A DNA stretch of 15,300 nt from Irineochytrium annulatum (Eukaryota > Chytridiomycota > Chytridiomycetes > Chytridiales > Chytridiaceae), in the NCBI GenBank assembly GCA_027600665.1, contig JADGJL010000699.1:1-15300 (forward strand). Reading direction: 5' to 3'. Position 1 is the stretch's first letter. Each line of letters starts with the position of its first letter. Shown here piece by piece: positions 1-10,224 of this stretch. Made by a program: the position numbers and the translations under genes. The notes under the pieces were generated by a model. The model searched no databases, was not told the origin of the DNA, and was given only the letters and a program-made list of their open reading frames with translations.

Positions 1-735
1 GTGCCGGGGGAGGGAGCCTTACCCGAACGACGCGACGGGGACGAGGCGGCCAGAAACGGTCGCGGTGTGAAGACGAGTGGTGGTGGCGGGAGGTGGTGAC
101 GAGAGTAGATAGTGAGGCTCGCTACTCGTGTTAATCTTTTGATTTTGAGGTCGACACGCATTACGCGAGGGCGCTCTTCAATCAAAGAGCGCGTAACTCG
201 CCCACCATTGTCCCCATTATCCCGGACGCGCGGCCGACTAGCAGGCACGGACCGCGCGCGCCTTTGTAACTCTTGCAAGTCTTTAATACCGCCTCCGCGG
301 GCGGAGCTGCGCGAAATCCGAAGGCCCAAAGCCGCCCGGGGGCAGGTCCCGGCGACGGCGATAGTTTTGATCGCGTGATCGCGGGAGGCAATCTGAAAAG
401 AGAACACTGAGGCGGTGGAAAGCACGCAACGTTGTGTTATTTGATAGTACGGGCAGGTTGCGATTAGTACTGAATTTTCGAGTGTTCGTAGTGACGCAGC
501 ATGGAAGGCAGCAAAGAAGGCCCGTCGCGCAGGTAATTGTAAGTTCAGAGAAAGATTGAAAACGTGAAAGAGGGAGACGCGAAACGTAGAACTGGTTTAC
601 GCGGTAAGGGTGCGTAGATAGCAAAAAAAAATAAACGAGCTAACTTCAGCATGCGAACTCATCATAATGTCCGGCGCCAGCGAATGCAGAAATGAAAATG
701 ATCAGCGAGAACAAAAGAGAAAAGGAGAAACGACA
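1..735. other. Gene-free left flank
   Basis: I see no supportable coding gene in this stretch. The open frames are short, several begin at GTG rather than ATG, and none resembles a known family. The right part is 3' flank of the minus-strand hydrolase that ends at 736. Two things stand out: an inverted repeat at 161-196, and, on the minus strand near position 10, a GGTAAGG that would suit a splice donor. The latter could belong to a 5' untranslated exon of a minus-strand gene lying off the left edge, because no ATG precedes it. Confidence 0.5.
161..196. repeat. Imperfect inverted repeat / hairpin
   Basis: An 8-bp perfect inverted repeat, GCGCTCTT (171-178) and AAGAGCGC (185-192), has a 6-nt loop. 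It is extended outward by TTAC (161-164) pairing with GTAA (193-196), with extra bases on the left arm. It lies in non-coding DNA. It could be a binding site for a dimeric regulator or an RNA hairpin. No flanking element gives it a role. Confidence 0.5.
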
Positions 736-3213
736 CTAAAGCATCCGGAGGTGCATGTTAAGCTCCACCATCTCGCCCTCCTCCTTCGACAGCTTGGCCT
801 GCTTTGCCGGGTATCCCCTCGTGGACGCATTAACTAAACCCTCCTCCCAATCGGCCCTGCCAACGCCCACGCTCTCATCTATCTCCTCCATCTCAGCGAT
901 AAATCCGCTGATGTTCTTCAAGGCCAACTTCGCCTGCGGCAACCACGCGAGCGCCATGAACACGTGCACCATGTCCTTGTACATCTCATGCCTCACAAAA
1001 CCCGCACCCGGCCTCCCCGCGGCCCCCGACGGCTGCATTGCGCGCCTCGGGTCGTTAGCCACGTGGTACCGGTATGCGAGCGCGAGCGTCTCGTCCCTCA
1101 GGCACTCGCTCTCCCCCGCCTGAATCAGGATGGGAGGCAGCCCCCGCATGTCCTCCGAAAATACGGGGCTCACCAGCGGGTGTCGCGCCATGCGCTCCGT
1201 CACGTCCCGGACTCGGGATCGCTCGCGGTCCGCGGCGGACATGAGAAGCGTCTCTCTCCAGGAACGGCCGCCCCAGACCGAGTAGGCGCTGGACGAGAGG
1301 GCGGAGGGGGATGTGGGAGAGATAGAGAGGGATGCCCTGCGGGTGCGGCCGGACGACATTGACGGGAGAGGGATGGTGCGCTGGTTGTCGTGGCCGAAGA
1401 CGTACATGTGGAGCGGGTGAGCGACTCCGGGCAAGTCGGCAGTGGCGGGAATGATTGGCTCGTGGATGTTCATGGCCTGAGCCGGGAGCCAGTCGAACTC
1501 GGCGTTCTCGCGCCAGGACTGGGACGTGAAGGTGAGGTCGACCCAAGGCGACAGAAGGATGGCGCCGCCGGGCATGCGGATCATGAGGTCGCCGTTTGGG
1601 AACTTGAGGTAGTCCTTGAGGTAGTTCAGGAGGGCCATGCAGAGGCCGCCGCCGGCGGAGTCGCCCATCAAGATTACATCCTCGGGAAGGTAGGGCTCGT
1701 GGTGATGGTGGGTTTCAATCGGAGAGTCGGACGATTGGAAGGTGGGGTGGTTGGGGTTAATAAGGTATAACTGATGAAATGACAATGTTAGGATCGTGCC
1801 TGGTAATCGAGAAGGCAAAATAAAACTCACATAAGCAGCAAATGCATCATGAATCGCAGCAGGGAACGGAGCCTCCGGAGCAAGGCGGTAGTTGGGCACA
1901 AAAAGACGGCACCCGGTCTCCGACGCAATCCTCCCCGTGAGGTGCCGGTAGATGGCCGGGTTTCCGATCACGTAAGCGCCGCCATGCAGGTAAAGAATCA
2001 CCTTTCTCCTCCGCTTCACCGGCTCATCCGCGGCCTTCTCCCTTCCCCAAAACCACTTCAGGTACTTGTGGTGAACGATGGACTTCTTCTGCTCAATCTG
2101 AACCGTCTGCACCCACTCGGCCTCGAGGTGGTAGTCCTTGTACAAGTAAGGCTCGCCCTTCTCGTCAATCTCGCTCGGGATCGGGTACGCAAACCCGCCG
2201 GAGAAGCGGAGTGCCTCGGCCTCGAACTTTAGGAGCTCGCGGCGGGAAATAGAGAGGTTAAGGGGCACGATGGAGCAGCCGGGAGGGGCCAGGTTGACGT
2301 CGACGTTGTCAAGGGCTTTGCGGGCGCGCGCGATTGTGTGGCTCTTATAGGAGAGCTGGTTTCGGAGGAAGTGAAGCGTCATCTGATGAAGAATAATATT
2401 AAATATACGTAAAGCTCAAAGAGAAAACAAATTAAAACTTACGTGCAAATGAGCCGGCCACGACGGCCGCGCCACACCGCGAAGGCCGAATCCCCAAATG
2501 CCCGAAGCGGCCGTCTGCAGCTGATGAATGCCGAGCCCGAACAGGAATGATGCCTCGGAGTACATAGATGTGAAGGTGCTCTGCATCGTCGACGATGCGA
2601 TGGACGAGCAGCTGTCCTGCGACACCAGCGAGTCCTTCGACCCAGTCAGCGACGATTGTAGCGAGTTTGGGGGCGAAGTGTACTCCGGCTGCGGTCCGCT
2701 AAAGAATTTGGAGATAGACTGCCGCCGTAAGGACTCGACCGATTCCGGCCCCACCTCCGCGTCCGTGTTAGCCATCCTGTCCACCTCGCTCTCATCCGAG
2801 CCCGTGCGCACCAGCAGCGCCCTCTCCACCCTCTTGAGCCTTTTCACAACCTCCCTTGAGGAAAGCGAGCTGAGCCGCGATGTGGCCGAGTCCGCCGCCG
2901 AGTCCGCGCACGTCGACGAGGCGTCGGAGTCCGACGTGTCCTCATCATCGTCGGATTCCAAATCGCTGTCGTCGTTCTCGTTCATGAAGACGGGTTTGGG
3001 CTTGGCCGTCGCGGCCAGGAGCTCTTTCTGGTACGCCCGGGACTCGGCGAGCTGGACCGAGATCTGGGAGAGGCTCCGCTGAAGGACGTCGTGGATGCGT
3101 TGGGACGATGCAATCTTCTTGAGGTCCTGGGCCGACATAGAGGGCGAGATCCCGAAGGCGCCTGGATCGAGTGGGAGCCCCCATGTCGAAAACATGTCGC
3201 TGATGAAAGCCAT
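736..3213 (-). CDS. HSL-family alpha/beta hydrolase (steryl acetyl hydrolase-like)
   Basis: Serine esterase of the hormone-sensitive lipase type, probably acting on a lipid or sterol ester. Exons are 2443-3213, 1831-2382 and 736-1770. The two 60-nt introns (2383-2442, 1771-1830) are both phase 0. The 785-aa product shows the oxyanion HGGAY motif near residue 390, nucleophile motif GDSAGGG (Ser479), a likely acid Asp667 in CLRDE, and His710 in DMVHVF, so the triad looks complete. The second intron has no stop and is a multiple of 3. Removing it joins AAY to LYLI, as expected in relatives. Roughly residues 70-220 are acidic and Ser-rich, and a Ser/Arg-rich segment (about 572-630) interrupts the lid region before the acid residue. 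The start at 3213 is the first ATG of the open frame. Substrate and location are not visible. Family assignment is firm; the steryl-acetate specificity is only a resemblance. Confidence 0.88.
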
Positions 3214-3848
3214 CGGGGCGGGGCGGGGGTATGAATGCGGGCCGAGTGCGATGCGATGACCAGGCTTGCTTGCGAGCAGATGGAGAATAGGATCGTCGAT
3301 ATCAACGGGGACGGCGTAAACGGGATCAATTTAGGGCCCAGTACGCTTCTTGAAGGGGCGCGGGCCACCGGTCACGTTTTCCTGAGGCATTATGTCACGG
3401 CTGTCAGGCGGGCATAGCAAATACCACGCGGTTGGAGAGTGGCGGTCCAGCAAGGAGATGGAAGTCGCGACGAAAATAATCATCGAAGGCGTTTGAAGGA
3501 CGCGTGACCTGCCCCTCCATCGTCGCCTCAGCGTGAGACTGACACTCACGACGTCGTTTTAGCTGCCAGCCAGCCTTTATCATCAACATCGGCGGCTAAC
3601 TCGGTCCGGCTGGTGTTCTTACCGTGACCTGCACAGCAACCACGTTCAATGCATCACTTAAGGCGACGTGCACCGCAGCACGTTCGGTTATGACAGGGCA
3701 AAAGGTGAGAATAGGGCGTATCAAGGACTACTGTCATCGCAAGCCCTCAGACTCCAGATGACGTTCAACGGGAATAAGTGTGAGATAAACCCACGAACTT
3801 CAGGCATACCCAATTTGAGTTGCTTTTAAAAAGCGAACGGCAGAAATG
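3214..3848. other. Intergenic: hydrolase 5' flank, SDR 3' flank
   Basis: These 635 nt separate two minus-strand genes. They hold the promoter and 5' leader of the hydrolase (start 3213) and the 3' end of the SDR gene (stop at 3849). Short open frames on both strands have no recognisable content. I see no RNA gene, repeat or clear TATA box. Confidence 0.5.
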
Positions 3849-5437
3849 TCATTTTCGACAAATATACTCAACATCGCTCTCCACACAAGCACCGAAATCC
3901 AAATGCTGAGGCGCCCACCCCCACCGCCTCGCGATCGAACCCCGACATCTCGCATTGCTCGAAAAATATCGCGGGTGCATCCCAAACGCCTTCAGCTCCT
4001 CCTCCGTGAAGGACGTCGGCCCCCAGTCCTCATGCAACCCGCGAAGACGCATGGACTCCTTGATGTGCTCCGCCATCTCCTTCCAAGACTTGTCACCGGC
4101 CTCCGCAAACAGGTACCCGTTCTCGCCTCGAGGCGCGTCGTCCATTAGGACGCGATCGAGCAGGTGATGGACGTAGAAAGCCGCGAGATCGGATACATGC
4201 ACCCAGCTCCAGATACTCGCGCCTTCGCCTTGATAGCCCGCGACGCGTCTATTCGCGGCAATGGAAATTAGAGTCGGCAGCTGGTTCGACACCTTCTTAA
4301 AAAGCCCAGTCCCGCGCCCTGTCACGAGGGGAGGGATAACTATGACGACGCCGCCAATGTCCATCGTCCTCATCGCCCTTGACACCACCAAATCCACATC
4401 CCGATGCGGCGCGTCCGCCTCAAACAGCGAATCAAGCGGCGGCTCCCCCGCGTCGTCCCACACCCTCGCCTTCACGTCGGCGCCCTTCGCATCATCCATG
4501 ATAACCCCGACGCCCGACGTGTGGATCATCCAGCCCAAGCAACCGCTCTCCATCTTCGCCTTCTCCAGCCCGCGCAGAATTGATTTCGCGCCGGCCACGT
4601 GATCGGACCCCTCCGCGGCGTGGATGCACACGTCCGTGTACGCCAGCGCGCGCACAAGCCCCGCGTCATCATCTAAACCGTCCGTGAACGTCACGACATC
4701 CACGCCCTGCTCCCTCAACATCCGCTCACGCTCGGCGTCCACCTCGGCCGTCTTCCGACGCAAAATCGTTTGAATGAGCCAATACGCCTCGCCCTGCGGA
4801 AGCGCCGCCCCCGGATTTTTCCCTATCGCGGCACGACGGGCGATGAGCTGCGTAAGGATCGTGCCGCCGATGAAGCCCGTAGAGCCCGTGACAGTCATGC
4901 ACCGGACGCGTCGGAAGTTGACGTCGAGAATTGATCGCTGAAGCGGGTAAACGCTGCCGGGACGCAGATGACCCTCGTGCAGCGGCAGGGGCGTTGCAAG
5001 GAGATCGCCAGTGGACCGGTGGAGATTGTACGTGGTCCCGTTGTCCATCTTAAGGGTGTGGGTGTCTGTGGGGAGGTCGGCGACGGCGATGAGGGACTGG
5101 TGGAAGACGGGGGTGTATCGGCGGAGAGCGAAGGGGACGCCGGAGACGGTGACGGACTTGCGGTGGTTGGCCGTCGTGTCGAGGTTGTATCGCATGTTAA
5201 ATTGACCGTGAGACTGCGGCCACACATCCTGATAACTCCTCCATGAGAGCATGTCGCCTGGGGACGACGAGATGGTGAGTGATCAAAATGAGATATTGCG
5301 TCGACCGCACCGCGTTTGCCGGGAGCATCACCCTCGAGAGTCTTGATCACCATGTCTGCCGGGATTTCGGCGGCCCAGATCTCGAGGACCTTCACGTAAA
5401 GACCTTGACCTCTGCCTTGGGCCTGGGGAGACATCAT
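3849..5437 (-). CDS. Atypical extended SDR (NAD(P)-dependent epimerase/dehydratase-like)
   Basis: Rossmann-fold oxidoreductase. Exons are 5311-5437 and 3849-5257. The 53-nt intron (5258-5310) has donor GTGCGG and acceptor CCCCAG and joins KRG to DMLSW in frame, giving 511 aa. The nucleotide-binding motif TGSTGFIGG is at about residues 166-174, which leaves a 165-aa N-terminal extension I do not recognise. A serine follows in HTSGVG. Where the usual YxxxK should lie, the protein reads PHRDVDLVV, so the catalytic Tyr/Lys pair is not evident. WSWVHVSDLA and the following region are typical of fungal extended SDRs. The start is uncertain. ATGs at 5437 and 5434 sit in a pyrimidine-rich run ending in CCCCAG, which could itself be an acceptor for a GTAAGT donor at 5497. 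If so, translation would begin at the ATG at 5353. The gene is divergent from the Rieske oxygenase. The substrate is unknown. Confidence 0.78.
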
Positions 5438-6028
5438 CAAGGAGAGAGAGATCAATCGCAACAGAGGCGGCTTGTAAGGTATTTGCAAGCCACTTACTGC
5501 ACTATTGGTATATCATATGGAGTATGGGGTGACACTGTTCATTCTATGCGGTTTATCTGCGTACGATACGCAGCTTGCTGGATCTTACAACTTAGGCTCT
5601 CCGGATTGCTGACGGTCAGCGCACCCGTGCAAAAACGATGCCGTCCAACTAATTGCTTGATCAGGCACGAGAGAGATGATCCAGGGTCCCCCTTCTGATG
5701 CTCCCGACATAAATAAAAAGGTAGGGTGTCTTCAACTAGCCAATCAATCCCACCACACTCTAATGTAGCTCAAACGAAGAGAGGCTAGGGCACTGCTACC
5801 ATAAAAAAGAAGTGAACATTTCAAGATCAACCTCAGCTCCCTCTAGGCCAGCTTCGGCCTTCTTGCGAACGATTCCGCTTTGTGACCATCGGCACCAGAA
5901 CTTGGCTCCCATATGGCTTGTAAAGGCCATTCGCACAACTTTGACCGTCGGCCGAAGTCCGCCCGAAGTGCCGTCTGCAGCCCGATCTGTCCTCGCCGCG
6001 ACGACGACCCCGGATCGTGATCGCTAGC
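5438..6028. promoter_or_regulatory. Divergent promoter region between SDR and Rieske oxygenase genes
   Basis: These 591 nt must supply 5' control for both the minus-strand SDR gene and the plus-strand oxygenase. A TATA-like ATAAATAAAAAGG lies at about 5709-5721 on the plus strand, roughly 310 nt before the oxygenase start. A possible donor GTAAGT for the SDR gene is at 5492-5497 (minus strand). An ATG-started uORF occupies 5913-6020. No protein-coding exon of a known family is seen here. Confidence 0.45.
5913..6020 (+). promoter_or_regulatory. Candidate upstream ORF of the Rieske oxygenase mRNA
   Basis: An ATG at 5913 opens a 35-codon frame rich in Arg, Ser and Pro. It closes at TGA 6018-6020, only 8 nt before the oxygenase ATG at 6029. 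If transcription starts near the TATA-like site at 5709-5721, this uORF would lie in the leader and could lower or condition translation of the main frame. It could also be chance. Its peptide matches no family I know. Confidence 0.35.
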
Positions 6029-7310
6029 ATGCCAGAGCTCACCCAGGATGACCTGCGTCGTCGCTTCTACGACGAGACGACCGACAGTAAGCTCCCTTGT
6101 CCCCCATCCGCTCCCTAATCCCCTCGCGCCAGTGCGCAACTACTGGTATCCTCTCCTTCCTTCCCCGGAACTCCTCACCACCAAACCTACCGGCATGAAG
6201 CTTCTTGACGACCCAATCGTCCTGTACCGCGACCCGATCACGAACGCGGCCGTGTGCTTTGCGGACAAGTGCCCTCATCGAAGCGCGCCGCTGTCCGTTG
6301 GGCGGATCATGGACTCGAAGCTCGAGTGCCGGTATCATGGGTGGCAGTTTGACGCGGGGACGGGCGTGGTGGATAGGGTGCCGTCGCTGATGCCCGGGAA
6401 GAAGATTCCCGTGAATGCGAAAGTCAGGGTGTATCCGACGGTGGAGTCGTGTGGATGGGTTTGGGTGAGTTTTCTTCGCAATGGTCGGTGCGGTCTCATC
6501 TTGTTAGGTATGGCCAGGTGATATGGAAAAAAGTGAGGCCGCAAACATACCCAAGTTCTACCACATGAATGGGGGCGACATGAAGGCACGCGAAGGTACG
6601 CCTTTCAGCTACTCCTTTTATAACGGACAATGAAGGATACGTCGACCTCGATATCGACCACAGCCTTTTGTTGGAAAACTTCCTTGATCCGTCTCACCTG
6701 CCCTTCACCCACGACAAAACAATCGGCAAGCGATCCAACGCGACGGCCCTCACGCTTTCCTGTGAATTCAAGGAGAATGGCTCAATCCACGGCGTGCGCT
6801 CGACACCCGAACGTGAAGGTACTTCCAACGTTTCCTTTCCTCACGCTGACCCGGTAAATAGACATGATCGTTGGCGAATTCGAATTCCACCCGCCCTCCT
6901 GCGTCGCCCTCAAGTCCAATGTCCCCACGGGAATCATGGATCAAACGTTTTACTCCATCCCCCTTTCTAAAGGCCGATGTCGCTTTATCTGGCTCCACCG
7001 CATCGGCTTCCTCTCCCTCTTCGACACCTTCTTCCTCTCAAGATGGCTCATGGACTGGTGGTACCCAAAGTACTGCGTCAGGATCGTCATGGAGGATTAT
7101 GAGATGCTCAAGGGACAGCAGGAGAGGCTGGCGCAGGGGGCGAGCGCGATGAATGCGCCAGTGGCGGCGGATTTGATGATCAATACGTATAGGAATTGGT
7201 GGAGGAAGGCTATGAGACGGGATGGGGGCCCGTGGTTTAAGGGATACAGTGTGGATATTGAGGATATCGTGCTGGACGGGTGCACTCGGCCATGCGGGCC
7301 GACGAAGTGA
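6029..7310 (+). CDS. Rieske non-heme iron oxygenase, pheophorbide a oxygenase (PaO) family
   Basis: Oxygenase with a Rieske [2Fe-2S] domain and a mononuclear iron domain. Exons are 6029-6086, 6133-6464, 6508-6595, 6636-6818 and 6862-7310. The four introns are 40-46 nt and the product is 369 aa. Rieske ligands are Cys66 and His68 (CPHRSAPL) and Cys85 and His88 (CRYHGW). The iron site reads ENFLDPSHLPFTH, giving Asn174, Asp177, His180 and His185, the pattern of the PaO/TIC55 group. MEDYE near 297-301 may supply the acidic ligand. The second intron join restores GWVWVWPGDME, which confirms the acceptor at 6507. The C-terminus is short: the two membrane helices of plant PaO after the catalytic domain are not visible, although a hydrophobic stretch lies at about 269-289. 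A CTRPC (361-365) replaces the usual late CxxC. PaO relatives act on tetrapyrroles in plastids and cyanobacteria; the fungal substrate is unknown. A reductase partner is needed and is not seen here. Confidence 0.88.
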
Positions 7311-7483
7311 GCGAGGTAGAACTCGTCGGATGCAAAAGTAGCAGTAAAAACTGGGCAGTTAATTTTGGCATGGATATGGTACACGTTGTTACTTCCAGAT
7401 ATTGCATTTAGTCGCTACTTAAGCTAGTGACGGAGCCGGTTATCAGCAAAGATATTGCAACATGCTGTCGTGCGTGACCTAGA

Positions 7484-8285
7484 TTACATTTTAACCGACG
7501 CGCTCAGCAGGGTCGCTGCCTCCGTATCAACGATCCAGTGCATCGGTTTCCTCGGCTTAACTAAATTTACAAGTTGCGTTAACGATACTCAACCAAAGAG
7601 AATAAAGCATAAGAACAACAGATCCGTTACCTAAACCCGACGGCAACGCTGCCCCTTCATCCAAAATGGCGTGCAACACTTCCGCCTTGGCCCTCCCCGT
7701 CGTGACCATCCACACATTGTCGGCCGCGTTCAAGACGGGGTACGTCAGTGTGATCCTGCACGGCGGAGGCTTCGGGCTGTCCGTGATAGGCGCCACCCAC
7801 AGCGAGTGCTCTTGCAGCAGCGCGTGCCCAGGGAACAGCGAGCACGTATGCCCGTCCGGTCCCATGCCGAGCAGGATCAAATCGAACACGGGCACACCGC
7901 CATCCCCGAATAACGCACGCAGTTGGTTTTGATAGTCCTGAGCCGCCGCCGCAGGGTCGTTGACCAGCTGCGCGCCGATGGGATGCACCTGCTCCGCGGG
8001 GATGGGAACATGATCCAGCAGGTTGTTCTTGATCAAGAGGTAGTTCGAGTCCGGGTGATCGTGCGGAACGCATCGCTCGTCGGCGAGCCAGACGTGCCAT
8101 TTGGACCAGTCGACGGAGTTGTTGTGCTTGATGTTGGCGCCTAGCTGGGAGGGGAGGGATCCGCCGGAGATGGCGACGGTGAAACGACCCGTGCGCTGAA
8201 TGGCGGACGCGGAGGCGGCGGACACGCGGGCGTCTAGGGCGGACGAGATCGCGTCGGCGTTGGGGAGGATGGTGATGTTGGACAT
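7484..8285 (-). CDS. PGLS: 6-phosphogluconolactonase
   Basis: Cytosolic enzyme that hydrolyses 6-phosphogluconolactone to 6-phosphogluconate, the second step of the oxidative pentose phosphate pathway. Exons are 7631-8285 and 7484-7560. The 70-nt intron (7561-7630; donor GTAACG, acceptor TTTAG) is phase 1, and the product is 243 aa, a normal length. Hallmarks are SGGSLP near residue 40, WLADERCVP at 66-74 and GMGPDGHTCSLFPGH at 140-154. The last exon restores the family C-terminus, in which LPSGLVKP is followed by MHWIVD and a TEAA helix. Reading through the intron would replace that end with an unrelated tail and stop. It is divergent from mL49 (357-nt gap) and convergent with the Rieske gene (173-nt gap). 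Assignment is firm. Confidence 0.95.
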
Positions 8286-8642
8286 GATTACAATATCGAT
8301 CGATGCAAAGGGCGCAGTCTGACGTCGATACCTTTCACAACGTGAACTGGTGCTGTTCTAGCTTGTCGTTTCACCCTAATGAGGCTCCAACTAACAATCC
8401 TTGGCAGTGGTCTGTAAATAGGGTTGGAGGGCAGTTTCCTTCGTTGGTTTTTGCTTTAATCGTTTTGAACAGGATACAGGAAAGGTAAAGAAAATTCCAA
8501 ATTTATTATAGAAGGCCTCTGTCCTTTTTTTTTGTATTAGCGTCTTACTGCGATCAAGGTGCTTATCTATACGCCGACGTCAGGTAAAGAACGCTTCCAC
8601 TGGCATTAGAGTTGATGGGAAGTTGAGGGAATTGACGAAAAA
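8286..8642. promoter_or_regulatory. Divergent promoter region between 6-phosphogluconolactonase and mL49
   Basis: These 357 nt separate divergent housekeeping genes, so they probably carry a shared or back-to-back promoter. The stretch is more AT-rich than the flanking exons and contains a T-run near 8525-8533. I see no coding exon, and no TATA box at a convincing distance from either start. Confidence 0.4.
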
Positions 8643-9214
8643 ATGCTTCGAACGTTCCTTCAACCATCATGGCCATCACGGACGCCATTGCTCCCTCGAA
8701 TCCCCTGCGTCCTTGCTTCTCTTGTCCGGCATCAGTCGACCATGGGCCGCTATCCGACGCCGCCTCGGACGAAAAACATCAACCTGTACAAGCCGGAAGA
8801 TCCCGCCCACGTTGTCAGCAAGGGTTGGTTGCCGTCAAGACTTCCTGGTCCTGTTGGCATATATATTAATTCGGGAGTTTGCTTGACCACAGATGAGCTG
8901 CCGTATTCAATCGAGCGGACAAAAAACGGGTGGCTGCCGGTTTACACAGACTTCAAGAACGGGCGGACGCGGGTCGTCACGATCATTCGCAAGATTCGGG
9001 GAGATGTACGGGTATGTATCAGTTTCTACTGCCCGCTACGACCGGGTGTGGGGAAACGCTTTCTAACCAGGGACAACTGTAGGCGCTTGCGAAGGCTCTA
9101 GAGGCGATCACTGTGCCGGAGAATATCACGATAAAACCACTCAACAATCACATCCATCTTAAGGGCAACTACATCGCCAGTCTGCGGGATTATTTCACCA
9201 TTCGGAAATTTTAA
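8643..9214 (+). CDS. MRPL49: Mitochondrial large ribosomal subunit protein mL49 (IMG2 family)
   Basis: Structural protein of the mitochondrial 54S/39S large subunit. Exons are 8643-8823, 8893-9011 and 9083-9214; introns are 69 nt (8824-8892) and 71 nt (9012-9082), the latter with donor GTATGT and a strong TTCTAAC branch site. The product is 143 aa. The first 33 residues are Arg-rich with no acidic residue, a typical mitochondrial presequence. The core LPYSIERT, LPVYTDF, VTIIRKIRGDV and a final HIHLKGNYIASLRDYF matches the family order. The first intron has the unusual donor GTTGGT, lacks stops and is 23 codons long, so it could also be read through. Removing it brings HVVSKD next to ELPYSIERT, as in relatives, so I favour splicing. 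It is convergent with DPM1 (149 nt). Confidence 0.9.
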
Positions 9215-9363
9215 ACAAATATTTTGAAGAAATACATTATTTACGCGTAATACTGGCACATTGATTCATCAATCCACTACAAGATGGGAGAAGAAAATTT
9301 CCGCACGTCCAACGACCCGTAGATACAAAGAAGTGCGACAGTTGACTCATTTATTATTTGAGT

Positions 9364-10224
<861 letters not shown>

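Noticed and set aside
283..624. 113-codon minus-strand frame
   Set aside because: No family resemblance, no splice context, and irregular composition. It is likely chance in a GC-rich flank.
1390..1770. 126-codon plus-strand frame
   Set aside because: Antisense shadow of the third exon of the hydrolase, rich in Val/Gly as expected for the reverse strand of GC-rich coding DNA.
3235..3589. Several 60-130 codon frames upstream of the hydrolase
   Set aside because: They overlap each other on both strands, show no domain, and do not join in frame to the hydrolase through good splice sites.
4895..5310. Continuation of the first SDR exon frame as a separate 197-codon protein
   Set aside because: Past the donor at 5310 the frame becomes a Ser/Thr/Pro-rich shifted reading of the real second exon. 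Splicing out 5258-5310 restores the SDR frame.
5812..6027. 71-codon plus-strand frame ending just before the oxygenase
   Set aside because: It begins at GTG with no internal ATG, so it is not a credible eukaryotic uORF. The separate ATG-started frame at 5913 was kept instead.
7303..7400. Possible extra 3' exon of the Rieske oxygenase
   Set aside because: A GTGAGC at the stop codon could act as donor and a downstream frame is briefly open, but the continuation adds no recognisable PaO residues. The TGA at 7308-7310 is simpler.
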